A stretch of DNA of 64,000 nt, taken from positions 1,426,001 through 1,490,000 of the forward strand of contig JAEVHH010000004.1 of the NCBI GenBank assembly GCA_017607445.1, in the 5' to 3' direction. Position numbers and translations under genes: made by a program. Source of the DNA: Histoplasma ohiense. Taxonomy: Eukaryota > Ascomycota > Eurotiomycetes > Onygenales > Ajellomycetaceae. Position 1 is the first letter of the stretch, and each line of letters opens with the position of its first letter. The notes below the pieces were generated by a model. The model had not been told where the DNA came from. It was given only the letters and a program-made list of their open reading frames with translations, and did no database searches. Below are positions 51,480 through 61,866 of this stretch, one piece after another.

Positions 51480-52589
51480 ATGATGAAACTGGCATCGAAA
51501 TTTATGCAAATATTTGGGTTAGCTACACCATCACCCTTCGATAACATCCGGGGCGAGCTCGTTATTGGGGATGAGATAAATATATCTAACCTCCCTGCGA
51601 GCTATGTGCGCCTGGCCAAACTGTCCGATGGCTCCGTTCTAGCCGGATTTACCACCGATGAGGGAGGGGTCAAAGTGATAAAAACATCCAAGCACACAAA
51701 TGGTGATCAACGGTTTTTTCCCTTCGGAGAAATAACTCGAGGTGACTGGGACATCGGCAACATATACCTGCTTGAGGTGGCACCTTCAGTCGTCCTCGGA
51801 GCATTCCGAAACCATACCAGCGTCGGTCCCAACCTGATACACTCACGGATTACCGTCTGCAAGTCAACTAATGGCGGGAAAGACTGGAAATTTGCGTCCC
51901 AAGCATTTGAGATGGATGGGAACTTGGGCGCCTGGGAGCCATTCATGAGACTTGCTGAGAACAACCCGAATGAAATCCAATTGACCTACTCGCAAGAGTT
52001 TGCGGCGAATGAACAACGGACGATGCTCGTCACGTCAACCGACCGGGGCGATACCTGGTCAACTCCGAAAGCCGTCTCGTGGAAGCCCAAACAACGAGAC
52101 GGAATGACAGGGATCGCGAAAACGAAAGACGGCAACCGGGATGCCCTTGTCATGGTCTTTGAAACAACGGATAACGTGCCATTCTTCAATGTCAAAGCCG
52201 TTATATCTTATGATGACGGAGCCAGCTGGTGCCATCGGCAGGACGTGCAGGTGGCTCCAAGAGGGAAAAATGCCGGAGCACCACAAATAGCCTCCTTTGC
52301 CGATGGATCCTTGGTAGTGGTGTATATGGCAGATGAAGACATCGAGGGTAACTGGCCGCATAAGGCAAACATTAAAGCGACGTTTTCAGCCCCGCCGAAG
52401 AATGGGAAGATGTGCTGGAGTCCTCCCCAAGTTGTTAAGGAGGCAGATGCTTTTTGGCCTGGTGCATTGCAATTTGAAGATAGCACCGTCATGGTTACGT
52501 ACGATGCTGATGGAGCGCGAGCAAAACCTATCCGCTTGAATTCTCTCTGGTCCATGGCAGGGCAGTGCTTTTGCGGAGGCTGTGAATAG
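51480..52589 (+). CDS. Sialidase-fold (BNR-repeat) protein, GH93-like
   Basis: A single exon of 369 residues. It shows the six-bladed propeller pattern with Asp-box (BNR) repeats: STNGGKDWKF, STDRGDTWSTP and SYDDGASWCHR. It begins YVRLAKLSDGSVLAGF, as blade 1 does in this family. The segments GAWEPFMRL and RDGMTGIAK resemble fungal GH93 exo-arabinanases and their relatives more than animal sialidases. Enzyme activity is not established. No clear signal peptide is present from the ATG at 51,480 (MMKLASKFMQIFGLATPSPF), although most GH93 enzymes are secreted. An upstream exon or a cytosolic role are both possible. The C terminus is Cys-rich (QCFCGGC). Confidence 0.78.
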   Translation: MMKLASKFMQIFGLATPSPFDNIRGELVIGDEINISNLPASYVRLAKLSDGSVLAGFTTDEGGVKVIKTSKHTNGDQRFFPFGEITRGDWDIGNIYLLEVAPSVVLGAFRNHTSVGPNLIHSRITVCKSTNGGKDWKFASQAFEMDGNLGAWEPFMRLAENNPNEIQLTYSQEFAANEQRTMLVTSTDRGDTWSTPKAVSWKPKQRDGMTGIAKTKDGNRDALVMVFETTDNVPFFNVKAVISYDDGASWCHRQDVQVAPRGKNAGAPQIASFADGSLVVVYMADEDIEGNWPHKANIKATFSAPPKNGKMCWSPPQVVKEADAFWPGALQFEDSTVMVTYDADGARAKPIRLNSLWSMAGQCFCGGCE

Positions 52590-54041
52590 TAGTTAATCTG
52601 CTGGATCCATTTTCATCCCACATTAGATATATATGAATACTCAGCGATAATTTTTTTGGGAACCATTTGGGAACCGCATTTGTTGAATCATTTCCACGGA
52701 ACATGAACATGATTGGCTATTTGGTTGTATCTAGCCTATCATTTTTGGGATATACGTGGTTCATGGTCCAGAGTTGGAAACTACTATTAACAGCATGAAA
52801 ATACCCACCATTCACTATGCGTCATTCTTTTATGTGCAAGTACTCATGGCTTTATTGTACGATTTAAGGTGCGAGTACAAAATGGGCCTACAGATTCCGT
52901 CAAGACTTTCGCGGCCACCTTAATCAATCCGAGCGACTGTGATCATCGCCTGAAACTGGGGCCTGGCCCTTTAGAGGGCGAGTAACCAAAGACTTTACTA
53001 GGCATGAAAACTGACTACCTGGCCTTGAATGCTGGTCTCCAAATAAATCGAGATCGAATGCAACAATTCCGCATGGGGTGGACTCCAATGCATGGTAGAT
53101 ACTGACCCTCGGATTGATGATGAATGGGGCCACACCTTGCCGGGTTGTGAGAGAGGGACCTGGCAAAGCAAAGACAAGAATCGCTGAAGCCCAGGAAGAC
53201 GATCGGGAAAACGCTCACGAGCAGTCCTATTTTCTGTGGGATAACACTCTGCGGGGGACTCTCACAAATAATAGCTACTAATAAACTGAGAAAACATGTC
53301 AGCACTAACCCCTAGTTACACTGTGTGGGACAAACCTCTCAGTTCCCATCCCTTCCATACTGCACATTCATGATATTGTAACTGCTCACGATGTCCCGTC
53401 ATTGCAGTAGTTTCGTGGTAGTACTCCTCCTTGTACTAGTGACCCGCGCAATCATCATCAGAATTGGCATCAAGAGGCTTGGTTTCACACTATTCCTAGA
53501 CAGGAAGGCGAGTAGTCAGCTGCGAGCACGTGTTTGCAGAGTTTGCTAGCCTGAGACTTGCCCAACGCTGATTGGCCATCTTTGGTCTTTCACATGCTAA
53601 TCCTTGGAATGCGTCTGACGCTGATTCGCAGCCGCAGCAGTCACATGTCAGGCCCCGTCAAGCCGATTTGGGTGTGGGGGGAATCCTCAACATCGATTCC
53701 TATTGTTTCTCCTTGCACCGTCTCCTCCACAGAATCAACTGGAATGTTCTCCCTCTACTGAGATCCGAACTGGCAGCTTTTGTGTGTGTGTGTGTGTTAG
53801 TGGCCGTTGCAATAGTGTTCCTGGAGTTGATTCATCCCTTCTACGAGCGACCAAAGGCTCGATTCCGTTGACAATTCGATAGAGTCCAACGGGGCTCGGT
53901 GTCAAGCCATCGCCGTTCCTATAACCTAATTGGTAACTGACCCCGTCACATTCCAAGCAGCTGTCGCATCCAAGTCGCTTGACTTGGGTATCACAGAGAC
54001 CTACCTATCAACCACTCCACGCCACGATTTGTCCGTAGAAT
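52590..54041. other. Intergenic region upstream of OPI1
   Basis: About 1.45 kb. A 52-codon frame at 53,391 (MSRHCSSFVVVLLLVLVTRA) resembles a signal peptide but has no further support. A GT repeat lies at 53,780-53,797. The right end should be the OPI1 leader. Confidence 0.4.
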
Positions 54042-55629
54042 ATGACATCGCAAATCCAGGATTCGCCTCATCCTGCACTTCCTCCGTATCCTGACAGCAT
54101 CGCTCAGTCTAACCAGACAAATGCTGCTACCACTGCCTCTTCCGGATTGCTAAATACCACTCTCCCGACTACTGCCAGAATGGCAGTCTCAAGTGGCCCT
54201 ACTCAGCTGGACATGGATAAGGAGGGGCGCAGTCGCAGGGCTACGAGTGTGCTGTCGATGGACGATATCGAGGCGGCCCAAGCGTTGGAAGGCCTTCGAA
54301 CAGGTCAGTTTATAGCGGTGAATATCATCAAACGAATTACAATGGTATAATTCTAACCATATCTGTTGGTTTTACATAGATTTTGTTCATTCCCCGGCAT
54401 CGTCTCGCAGCGTTGACCCGTCGTCCCCGCCAACAACATCCTCGCCTGGACAGCAACCGAAACCGCAAGCGCAAGCGCCAGAGCCATTACTCTCTCTCCT
54501 CACCTCATCTCATCCTCTTCTTTCTTCTGCCATAAACAGCTCCGTTTCTGTCTATACATCCTCCAAGTCTTACTCACCAAGGTTCAAGTATGGAGCCGAA
54601 TTTTTGGAACGGAACATCGGTTCTCCGGTGGTGAAGAAAGTTGGCTCCGTCGGCAAGAAGACCGGTGTCGAGGAGGGTATCCGTTGGGCACTTCAAAGAC
54701 GGCGGGCTGGCGATGACACAGCCGTCGATTCAGAGACTCCTGACAAACGGCGGAAGATTAGAAATACCAACACAGACATGCTGGATGTTGAGCGGGCGAT
54801 GGCTGAACTTACACCATCCCACACGAGGAGATCGTCCACTGCAGAGTCGCTCCCACCATATGACAATCTTTCGTCTCCTAAGTATGAAGAGCTGGCGGAG
54901 TTGGATAAGAAACCTTTACAAAACAACAACCAATCTACCTGGCAGAGTCGGCTTATGATCTCTACCTCCGGTCTTGGCGTTGCTATGAGCGAGGAGTCCC
55001 TCCGCAGCCTGGCTTATTGTCTAAGCTGGCTTCGATGGGCGAACGGTCGGCTGGGGAACTCGATTGTATCCTTGAAAAAGGTTCTGGAAGAGTCTGATGC
55101 TTCCAAGAGAGCTCAGCCATCGGATGACCCTGCGATTTCCGAGGTAACATCACGCAATTCCACTCACGTTTTCGAGCAGATTCAACAGGTTAAAGGAGAT
55201 ATATTGCGTACCCTTAGGCAAGTCGTAGACGTGGTCTCTAAATATGCGGGCGGCGCACTTCCGGAAAATGCACGACTTCTTGTCCGCAGACATCTCACTT
55301 CCCTCCCTCAACGCTTTCGGCTTGCATCTACCATCACTACATACGGAGGTGGTTCTGGCACGGAAGCCGATATGAAAACTAGCGCACAACGTGTTCTAGT
55401 TCTTGCAGAGGAAGGATTGGACATGATGGCCCAGGTTAGTGGTGTGGTCAATGATACCCTCGTCAGCGCGGAAAGCTGGTGCGAAAAGCTACGGCGACCC
55501 AAGCCGCCACGAAATGAACCGGCATCTGCATTAGATCAAGCACCAATGGTGTCTGACAGCAAACCACCCGTTCCTGTGCCTGCAATACCGAAGGACATTG
55601 AAATGACTGGGATGACGGAGAAGTTATAA
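54042..55629 (+). CDS. OPI1: OPI1 transcriptional regulator of phospholipid synthesis, two exons
   Basis: Exons are 54042-54303 and 54380-55629, giving 503 residues. In yeast Opi1 represses INO1 and other phospholipid genes and is held at the ER by phosphatidic acid. The conserved segments are present: SMDDIEAAQALEGLRTDF near the N terminus, SPRFKYGAEFLERNIGSPV, then WQSRLMISTSGLGVAMSEES followed by LRSLAYCLSWLRWANGRLG. C-terminal helices cover EQIQQVKGDILRTLRQVVDV and ARLLVRRHLTSLPQRF. A basic stretch (DKRRKIRN) could serve nuclear entry or phosphatidate binding. Intron donor GTCAGT and acceptor ACATAG join ACA-G/AT to give Asp. Confidence 0.9.
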
Positions 55630-57098
55630 ACCGCTCACCTTCGCTGTTGTTGGCATACACGAAAATACCTCCTACCACCGCTGCTAGGCCCACATCATTG
55701 TCAACAAACAACAAACAACATCCAACATCCTCATACGTTAAGACCAGCGGTACCGATACTCTCTGCGGGTTCTCCCGCCATCTCATATTCATCGTTCAAC
55801 ATATAATGACATAAATCCCCCCCACCGGTCCCTCAACGTAAGGAAAGCCTCCGTGCAATGCTAGACACATTTCAGTCACGACGGTATTTTCCATCCCACC
55901 ATCCCTACCAATTTCCGCCGGATACGCCCGCTGCCCACCACTACATTGCCCTCTTGAAATTTCTTATCTATTGGAGTTAGCCCGCCCATCGCCGCGAATA
56001 TCACCTTTCATTCCACACTCAATTATTCAATTCTATGCGTTCGCTCCACTCTGAGCTACGCTGGCAGAAATCTTTTTATTTTTATTTTCATTTTTTTTTT
56101 CAAATTTGCTCCTCCTTTTACTTCATCTTACTGTATTGAATACGGTGAACTAATTGGGGTTCTCTGCTTTTCTTTTTCCTTTTCTTTATTAATTCAGCTC
56201 GTCAATGCTTTTCGGTATTGTGGCGCTCTTCCCCTTCATTTTGCGCTTCTATCCAAAAACCCTAAATTTGGAATTTGATACATTCTTTCGCCCCTTCAGT
56301 GACGTACGCATCTTGCCATTGCTTATCGGTCAACCCGACCTATTCCTTCTGATTTCCTGATATATATGATATATATATATATGTTTACATATTTATATGT
56401 ATCAAAAGGAAAGAAAGAAGAACAATTCAACTAATCTCAGCTGCGTGAAATATCTTCCGACCATTCCGCCTCAGCGTGTCACTCTTGTGGTCCCAAATCG
56501 CCCCCAATCCTTTGGTTTCCACGTGGGCCTTTGTCAAAATTCTTTCCTTTTCGGACTGAAATGATTTTCTCTTTTATTATTCTCCCAAACACCAAAATGA
56601 AGAGATAAAATCAGGCTTCCAAGGCTTGAAAAGTATGTCTATATATGTGTACATAGGTATCTATCTCTGTGGCTTACAAGTAATGTTTTTTCAGTAAATG
56701 AGAGAGGAGAAGAGAAGAAATTGTTAAGGCTCATTTGTGTCATAGTTTGACCTCTTTGGATCCATAGAATTTTTAACATGGAGTAGAAGCCCACATCTCG
56801 GCACGATATAGTGCCTGTCTCGATGAGAGCTTGTATGATTATGTTTTGAATTCTGTGAAAGGTAATTATACAGTATATACGGCATCACTGTAAACTATGT
56901 TCTAAATTTCCTTGTATCCCTTTCTGGATTTCTTCTACAAGCCGTTCATTCTTCTGTTGTTTGCTTATTTCTTTGAACCTAACCGAAACAAGTGCTCCAG
57001 CATACTAATTGGCAACTCCCACCACAGTTTGGCCTCAACGAAAATATCACCAAAATGTTATGATATCTAATCTGCTATTACCCACACCTTCACTCATT
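55630..57098. other. Gene-free region after OPI1
   Basis: About 1.5 kb, T-rich and pyrimidine-rich. A TATA dinucleotide run lies at 56,361-56,383. Part should be the OPI1 3' UTR. No coding sequence was recognised. Confidence 0.5.
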
Positions 57099-57237
57099 AT
57101 GGCAGATACCTTAGGGATCCAACAGAACCAACCCAAGGCTGGTGAACAGTTGCCCGCACCATCTCCCCAGCACCATCCCCTGGATTCCAGCATCCAGGAC
57201 CCAACCAAGATAGACATCAACAGCCAGACACTACCGA
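57099..57237 (+). pseudogene. Orphan first-exon candidate, unknown gene
   Basis: From the ATG at 57,099 the frame reads MADTLGIQQNQPKAGEQLPA and on to INSQTLP, then meets a good donor (GA/GTAAGT at 57,238). It is low-complexity (Gln/Pro) as many fungal N termini are. No following plus-strand exon is recognisable before the minus-strand DPP III wreckage. It may be a stranded 5' exon of a lost gene, or chance. Confidence 0.25.
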
Positions 57238-57409
57238 GTAAGTCAGATTAAGTTTACTTATTCCTATCTCACCTTAATAGTCGCACTCGACCATCCAGCA
57301 GCTTAGCACCACTCTCCGGGAATTTCTGAATAGCTCGAGTTCTTGAGGCGATGGGAGTCACATCTATATTGAATTTATTCCTCTGTTTATGTTGACCTAG
57401 AGTTGTGGG

Positions 57410-57632
57410 CATACTGCTCCGGGGCGTATTTCGTGGCCTCCGCAACGTTTTCCACAACTTTCTCCAGGTGGGTAGGATGGTCTCCATATGTGTACTGGAT
57501 TTTCGCAGAACCGTCATTCAGATGCACATTTTGTTCTGGAGAACCTAGATCCCCACGATCCACCCAAGTTAACAGCAGTTCATAGTTGACATCGCTATTT
57601 TCTTCTTGAGTTTTTCTTCAATCTGGTGTTTT

Positions 57633-57679
<47 letters not shown>

Positions 57680-58195
57680 CGGGCTGAGAGGGCATCCTGA
57701 ACTAGTTGAATCTCTGTCTTCGAAATCGAAGGGGATTGTGGATAGTACTCGCTCTGACCACGGCTCTCTGGTAGGCCCGGAATCTCAGGTTTCTCTCAAG
57801 TATATTCGGTCTTCAATGAATGTATAAAGTTGTTGTGTTTCTTTCAAGGATCGTTGTGTCACAGTACCCTTAAACCAAATTTTAGAACAATGATACCAGA
57901 TCTCCTACCCTTGGGTGTGCGGCGTACACGATAATTTCCAAGGCTATCCAAGAAGACTGCAGCGTAGTCTAAAAAGTACTCGAGATCTTGGGGTTCAGCA
58001 TTGGGCTATTCCAAGAGCAATTTCCAATCCCCATTACAAACTTTCGAGAGCTTGATAATCTGGTCGAATATGCCCTCAGGCTCGGGGGGGGAGACTTGAC
58101 GAAGCAATATCCTTGCACCGCAATATGAAACGCTGGTAAAATTCAGCATTTCTTCAAACAGGACACAAAGGACTGATACTACTTCCCGGCCCATA
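57410..58195 (-). pseudogene. Dipeptidyl-peptidase III (M49) pseudogene fragment
   Basis: Minus-strand pieces match the N-terminal half of DPP III in order: KLYAYYMGR and YCGARILLRQVSPPEPEGIF with LSKVCNGDWKLLLE (58,215-58,010); DLEYFLDYAAVFLDSLGNY (about 57,980-57,915); LPESRGQSEYYPQSPSISKT then EIQLVQDALSAR (57,780-57,690); and LNDGSAKIQYTYGDHPTHLE then KVVENVAEATKYAPEQYA (57,530-57,415). The frame changes several times and stops intervene. The 5' start is missing, and the catalytic HExxGH half is absent beyond 57,410. A 43-base homopolymer interrupts it. It cannot encode a working enzyme. Confidence 0.78.
57635..57677 (+). repeat. Poly-A run of 43 bases
   Basis: An uninterrupted run of 43 A on the plus strand lies within the DPP III pseudogene, between the ALSAR-encoding piece and the NYELLL-encoding piece of the minus strand. 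Confidence 0.95.
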
Positions 58196-58215
58196 TAGTA
58201 CGCATAGAGCTTTCC

Positions 58216-59343
58216 CCAGAAAATCGTGACTCAAAATGCCTCGTTGCATTCTAACAGATAAATAGAAGGCCTTTTCTGAGCCAGGAGACGATCTGAAGCC
58301 ATCGTATCATTCTCCTTTCGCTCGCGATAGACTTGAGTGCACAGAATCCCAATGGGACAGAGGATTGTCCGTTGAATATCCAGGTCTGGTCGGCGAAGGG
58401 CCCGCCAAACACATGCAACCATTGCGGATGCAGGAAGCTCAGCCTCTTTTCTTGATATTTTCAAATGAGTGCAAGTCACGAAGTTATTTTATAGACTTCT
58501 GTCAAGCCCTGCTAACTTCTGAATCAATCAAAAGTCTCACATATAACTACTAGTATCTTATGAAGAATCTGAAAAGAAACAGATTTATTGTCAAGCATAT
58601 ATGAGATTATGAAATACGGAGTATGCAGCAATTTCATAAAAATAGAGTGTGTGCCCAGTCTAGCACTGTGGGGTGATCTGAAGCTAAATGTAATTACTCA
58701 TTAAAACGCAGTGGCGCTCCTTAGCTGTATAAATTGAATCTGAGCGGCGCAATACGGCGTACTTTTGGTAGGGTCCTCTGTACGGAGTATTCTGTACATA
58801 CATGAATAATATGAAGGTGAACAGGAAGTGAAGCCACTTCTTATGCCCAGTCAGGGTTTGGCAGGCCTAGCATCCCCAGGGGTTAACTATATACGGGGTA
58901 CGGGCTCAGTGTGGGCCAGCCCTATTGTGGCTGACAAGGGGTTTAATCTATCAGTTATAGTTAAGCTTAGCTTCCATGGAAGTTACTGCCACAGAGAAAA
59001 TGCACTGGCGCTACTGGGTTCTGTATATCTGGAGGATCTCAGTAACCATGGGCATTCACTCTCATCTTAATTTCTGCAGCACGGACGCTCTACTACTAGT
59101 AGACAACCGCATTGAATACAATAGTAACCCTTTTTTATTCTCCGAGACGTAACAATGAAAAGGATAAACTCTCATCATTCTATCGTTTCAGAACACGCAG
59201 CCCCGATGTGTTATTTGAGTCTCTGTTCGACTCTCCCATCCATCTCATTACATATTATCATGCATTCCTAGCTACCAGAAATCAATACCCCAAAGTAATT
59301 CTACATCCAGCCCTCGACCTACAAAGGAAACGCAACAACAGCG
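58216..59343. other. Gene-free region after the DPP III relic
   Basis: About 1.1 kb. A minus frame at 58,231-58,479 has no family match and does not resemble the DPP III N terminus. The right part should hold the promoter of the membrane-protein gene. Words such as CGGAGTAT recur near 58,617 and 58,783. Confidence 0.4.
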
Positions 59344-60258
59344 ATGATGCTGACACTACCGCAGCCCTCCTTCCTTTCTTTTCATACCCCTGTATCACCT
59401 TCAGTCACTACTTCTCCTCCCGTCCAGCCAGAAGAACCCATATTTCTTCCATCGGATACTCAGTTGATATCAAGCACAGATGCTCCAACTGCAGTATCTC
59501 AAACACCAGTCCCATCATCCATCATTCTTTCAAACCTGATCCCGACAGTTGTCCTCCTCATATACGCTTTTTATATCATCCATCGCATCAGGAAATATAA
59601 AATTTTTGTGAGAATCAACAGGTTTTTCCGCAATTTGATCCCCTTTCCACAGGGTAGGCGCAGAGATTGGAGGAGAACACGAAGGGGGAAGAGTTATGGC
59701 CCCGTCAATGCCAATTTGAATGTTGGCAGTGGTGACGATGATCATGATGATGGCGAGGATGATGACTATCAAGGGATTGAAGAGATTGAACTAGAGGGCC
59801 AAATGCGGCGCATGAGAGGAAAATCGAAACGACGACCCCAGCATGAGAATCCAAAACAAGGATATCAGCTTATCGATTTCCTAAGCTCAGACTCAGACTC
59901 AGACTCAGACTCAGACTTCCCCTCAATCTCAGCCTCTGATGCAGTATTACTGGACACCCCCTCGAATGACGGAGATGACGGACACAGCCGCATTCATACC
60001 CATAATATTCACAAGGGATGTGGATATCATCGAAATGTCGCATCCAAGCAGGAACAGCTTGTAGAACTCGACATGTCCAAATATTTTGATCCCACGACGT
60101 CAAGACTGCGAGACAATGTCCTCTTGGCTCCCGAGATGAAGATTGAGAGTAACGGAGAGGGTAGGGACGACGAGGGAGAAATAGGAGATATAGCCGCATG
60201 GGTTCATACGATTGTTGACTATGTGGTTACAAAGCTTCTCAATTGGTTGGATGATTGA
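59344..60258 (+). CDS. Single-pass membrane protein of unknown function
   Basis: A single exon of 304 residues from the ATG at 59,344. A Ser/Pro/Thr-rich N terminus of about 60 residues is followed by one membrane segment (SNLIPTVVLLIYAFYIIHRI). The basic flank RKYKIFVRINRFFRN and GRRRDWRRTRRGK then follow, predicting a cytosolic C-terminal part. That part is acidic (DDDHDDGEDDDYQG), contains a Ser-Asp repeat coded by GACTCA units, and ends with an amphipathic helix (IAAWVHTIVDYVVTKLLNWL). I recognise no family. The structured ends and clear topology suggest a real protein, perhaps lineage-specific. Confidence 0.6.
   Translation: MMLTLPQPSFLSFHTPVSPSVTTSPPVQPEEPIFLPSDTQLISSTDAPTAVSQTPVPSSIILSNLIPTVVLLIYAFYIIHRIRKYKIFVRINRFFRNLIPFPQGRRRDWRRTRRGKSYGPVNANLNVGSGDDDHDDGEDDDYQGIEEIELEGQMRRMRGKSKRRPQHENPKQGYQLIDFLSSDSDSDSDSDFPSISASDAVLLDTPSNDGDDGHSRIHTHNIHKGCGYHRNVASKQEQLVELDMSKYFDPTTSRLRDNVLLAPEMKIESNGEGRDDEGEIGDIAAWVHTIVDYVVTKLLNWLDD
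59887..59917 (+). repeat. (GACTCA)n tandem repeat within the membrane-protein gene
   Basis: About five GACTCA units encode an alternating Ser-Asp stretch. The unit length is a multiple of three. Confidence 0.9.
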
Positions 60259-60736
60259 CTGTGGAATGAACCCCTTTTAAGTGGTGCGCTGAGTCATGAA
60301 GGCGTGTGCTTGGAACGGCGTATGTTGCATGCAGTACAGATGTAGGCATGTATTGGTATGGGGAGGTGGCTGGATGATTGTGCATAATGGAGGAGAAGAA
60401 AGAAGAAGTGAGGCACTAACGACCATTGTAATTTTTCTCAGTCTCTCTCATTTATTTGTCTCCCGAAACTATGGGAAAATAGGGAGGTAACACAATATAT
60501 TTTAATCCATTATTAAAAAGAAAGGAAAGAAGCATGTAAAGGACTTTTGTTCCTCACCATGTTAGCTGATGCTCCAAGGCAACACAAAAAGATGAATAAC
60601 TAATTTATTCAATTTCCGCTACCAACGAATAATTGTGAATTTGGTGGGGAAACGAAAATATGTAACAAATGTAGATCGCACACTGGCATAGACCCAAGCG
60701 TGAAAGGGAACAAAAAAAAAGCCCTCCCAGAATTGA
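60259..60736. other. Convergent 3' region
   Basis: About 480 bases between converging genes, with no recognised feature besides expected 3' UTRs. Confidence 0.5.
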
Positions 60737-61866
60737 TCATGGCAAGACATATCCTCCATCCACAATAATATCGGTTCCAGTTGTGTAACTAGAAGCGTTC
60801 GAGGCAAGGTACAGGTATGCACCAACAAGTTCGTGGGTTTCTCCCTCGCGGCCCATGGGGATCTTCTCGTGCCAAATGGCCTTGGTGGCAGCAGGGATGA
60901 AGTTGGAGAGCTCAGTGGCGATATAACCAGGCGAAACAGAGTTGGCACGGGCGAAACGCACCCATTCAACGGCGAGAGATTTGCCTGTAAGTAGGTCGTT
61001 AACTAGATAGAAACTTTTTGTATTTTCCTTCCTCCAACCTTTCTTTTAATAGTGCATCTGCTAGGTTAAGTGTGTAGGTAGGAAGAAAGGCACTTACACA
61101 TTTGAATCACGGCCGCCTTCGCCGCATTATATGCCGTCTGTAGCTGCGGGTAATTGACAATGTGCGCACTCATCGACGCTGTGGCGATGAAACTTCCATT
61201 GGTGAAATTCTCCAGCTTCTTGCCGTTGATATCGGTGCCTTCTTCTTTCTGGCGTCTCCAATGGGCGGCGGCTGCGCGGGCACAGTAGTAAACGCCGTCG
61301 ACATCTGTCCTTATGACTTTGCGGTAATGGTCCAGGTCGGCATCTATCATGGCCCCCTTGGTCCAGGGAACACCGGAGTTGGCAATGAAGATATCGAGGC
61401 GTCCATTGAATTCCTGGACGACGGTGTTTATGGCGTCAGAGACTTTCTCTGGGTCCGTGACGTTGACTTGGTATGCTCTACCTGAACGGAATTGTTAGAA
61501 TTTGGTGGTTAGAAACATCATTTTGGTATTTATTTACTTTCTTTCTTAATAGGCTCCGTTCAACAGAAAGAAAGGAAACAATTCATTGTTTGGCCATACA
61601 TAAATCTAAAACTTACATTGAACTCCATACTTCTTCTCGATCTCCGCGGCCCGTTCAATGGTGGCTTTGTTGCTATTGTACCAGATGGCGATATTCGCTC
61701 CAGCTTCGGCCAACGCATGGGAAACGGCCAAGCCAATGCCTGCACCAGCACCAGCGACGATAGCGGTTTTCCCCTTGAGTGAGAAGAGGGCCAGAACACT
61801 CCCAGTGGAGGGTGGGGCCTGGGTGTTATCTGTCCGGAACTTGCCGTCGACAATTGGGGAGTCCAT
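60737..61866 (-). CDS. Short-chain dehydrogenase/reductase, sugar-alcohol type, three exons
   Basis: Exons are 61866-61617, 61481-61098 and 60984-60737, giving 293 residues. The classical SDR features are intact: cofactor motif GAGAGIG (residues 39-45), active-site Asn118 in IANSG, Ser in IATASMSAHI, and Tyr201/Lys205 in YNAAK. The C-terminal half includes SLAVEWVRFARANSVSPGYI and ends TGTDIIVDGGYVLP. Best family fit is the fungal group of NADP-linked mannitol/sorbose/xylulose reductases (Sou2-like), with typical IVNYPQLQTAYNAAK. The precise sugar is not decided. The start at 61,866 gives a normal length. Confidence 0.88.

Noticed and set aside
53391..53549. Short frame with signal-peptide-like start
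   Set aside because: Only 52 codons, no family match and no expression evidence. It may simply be OPI1 upstream sequence.
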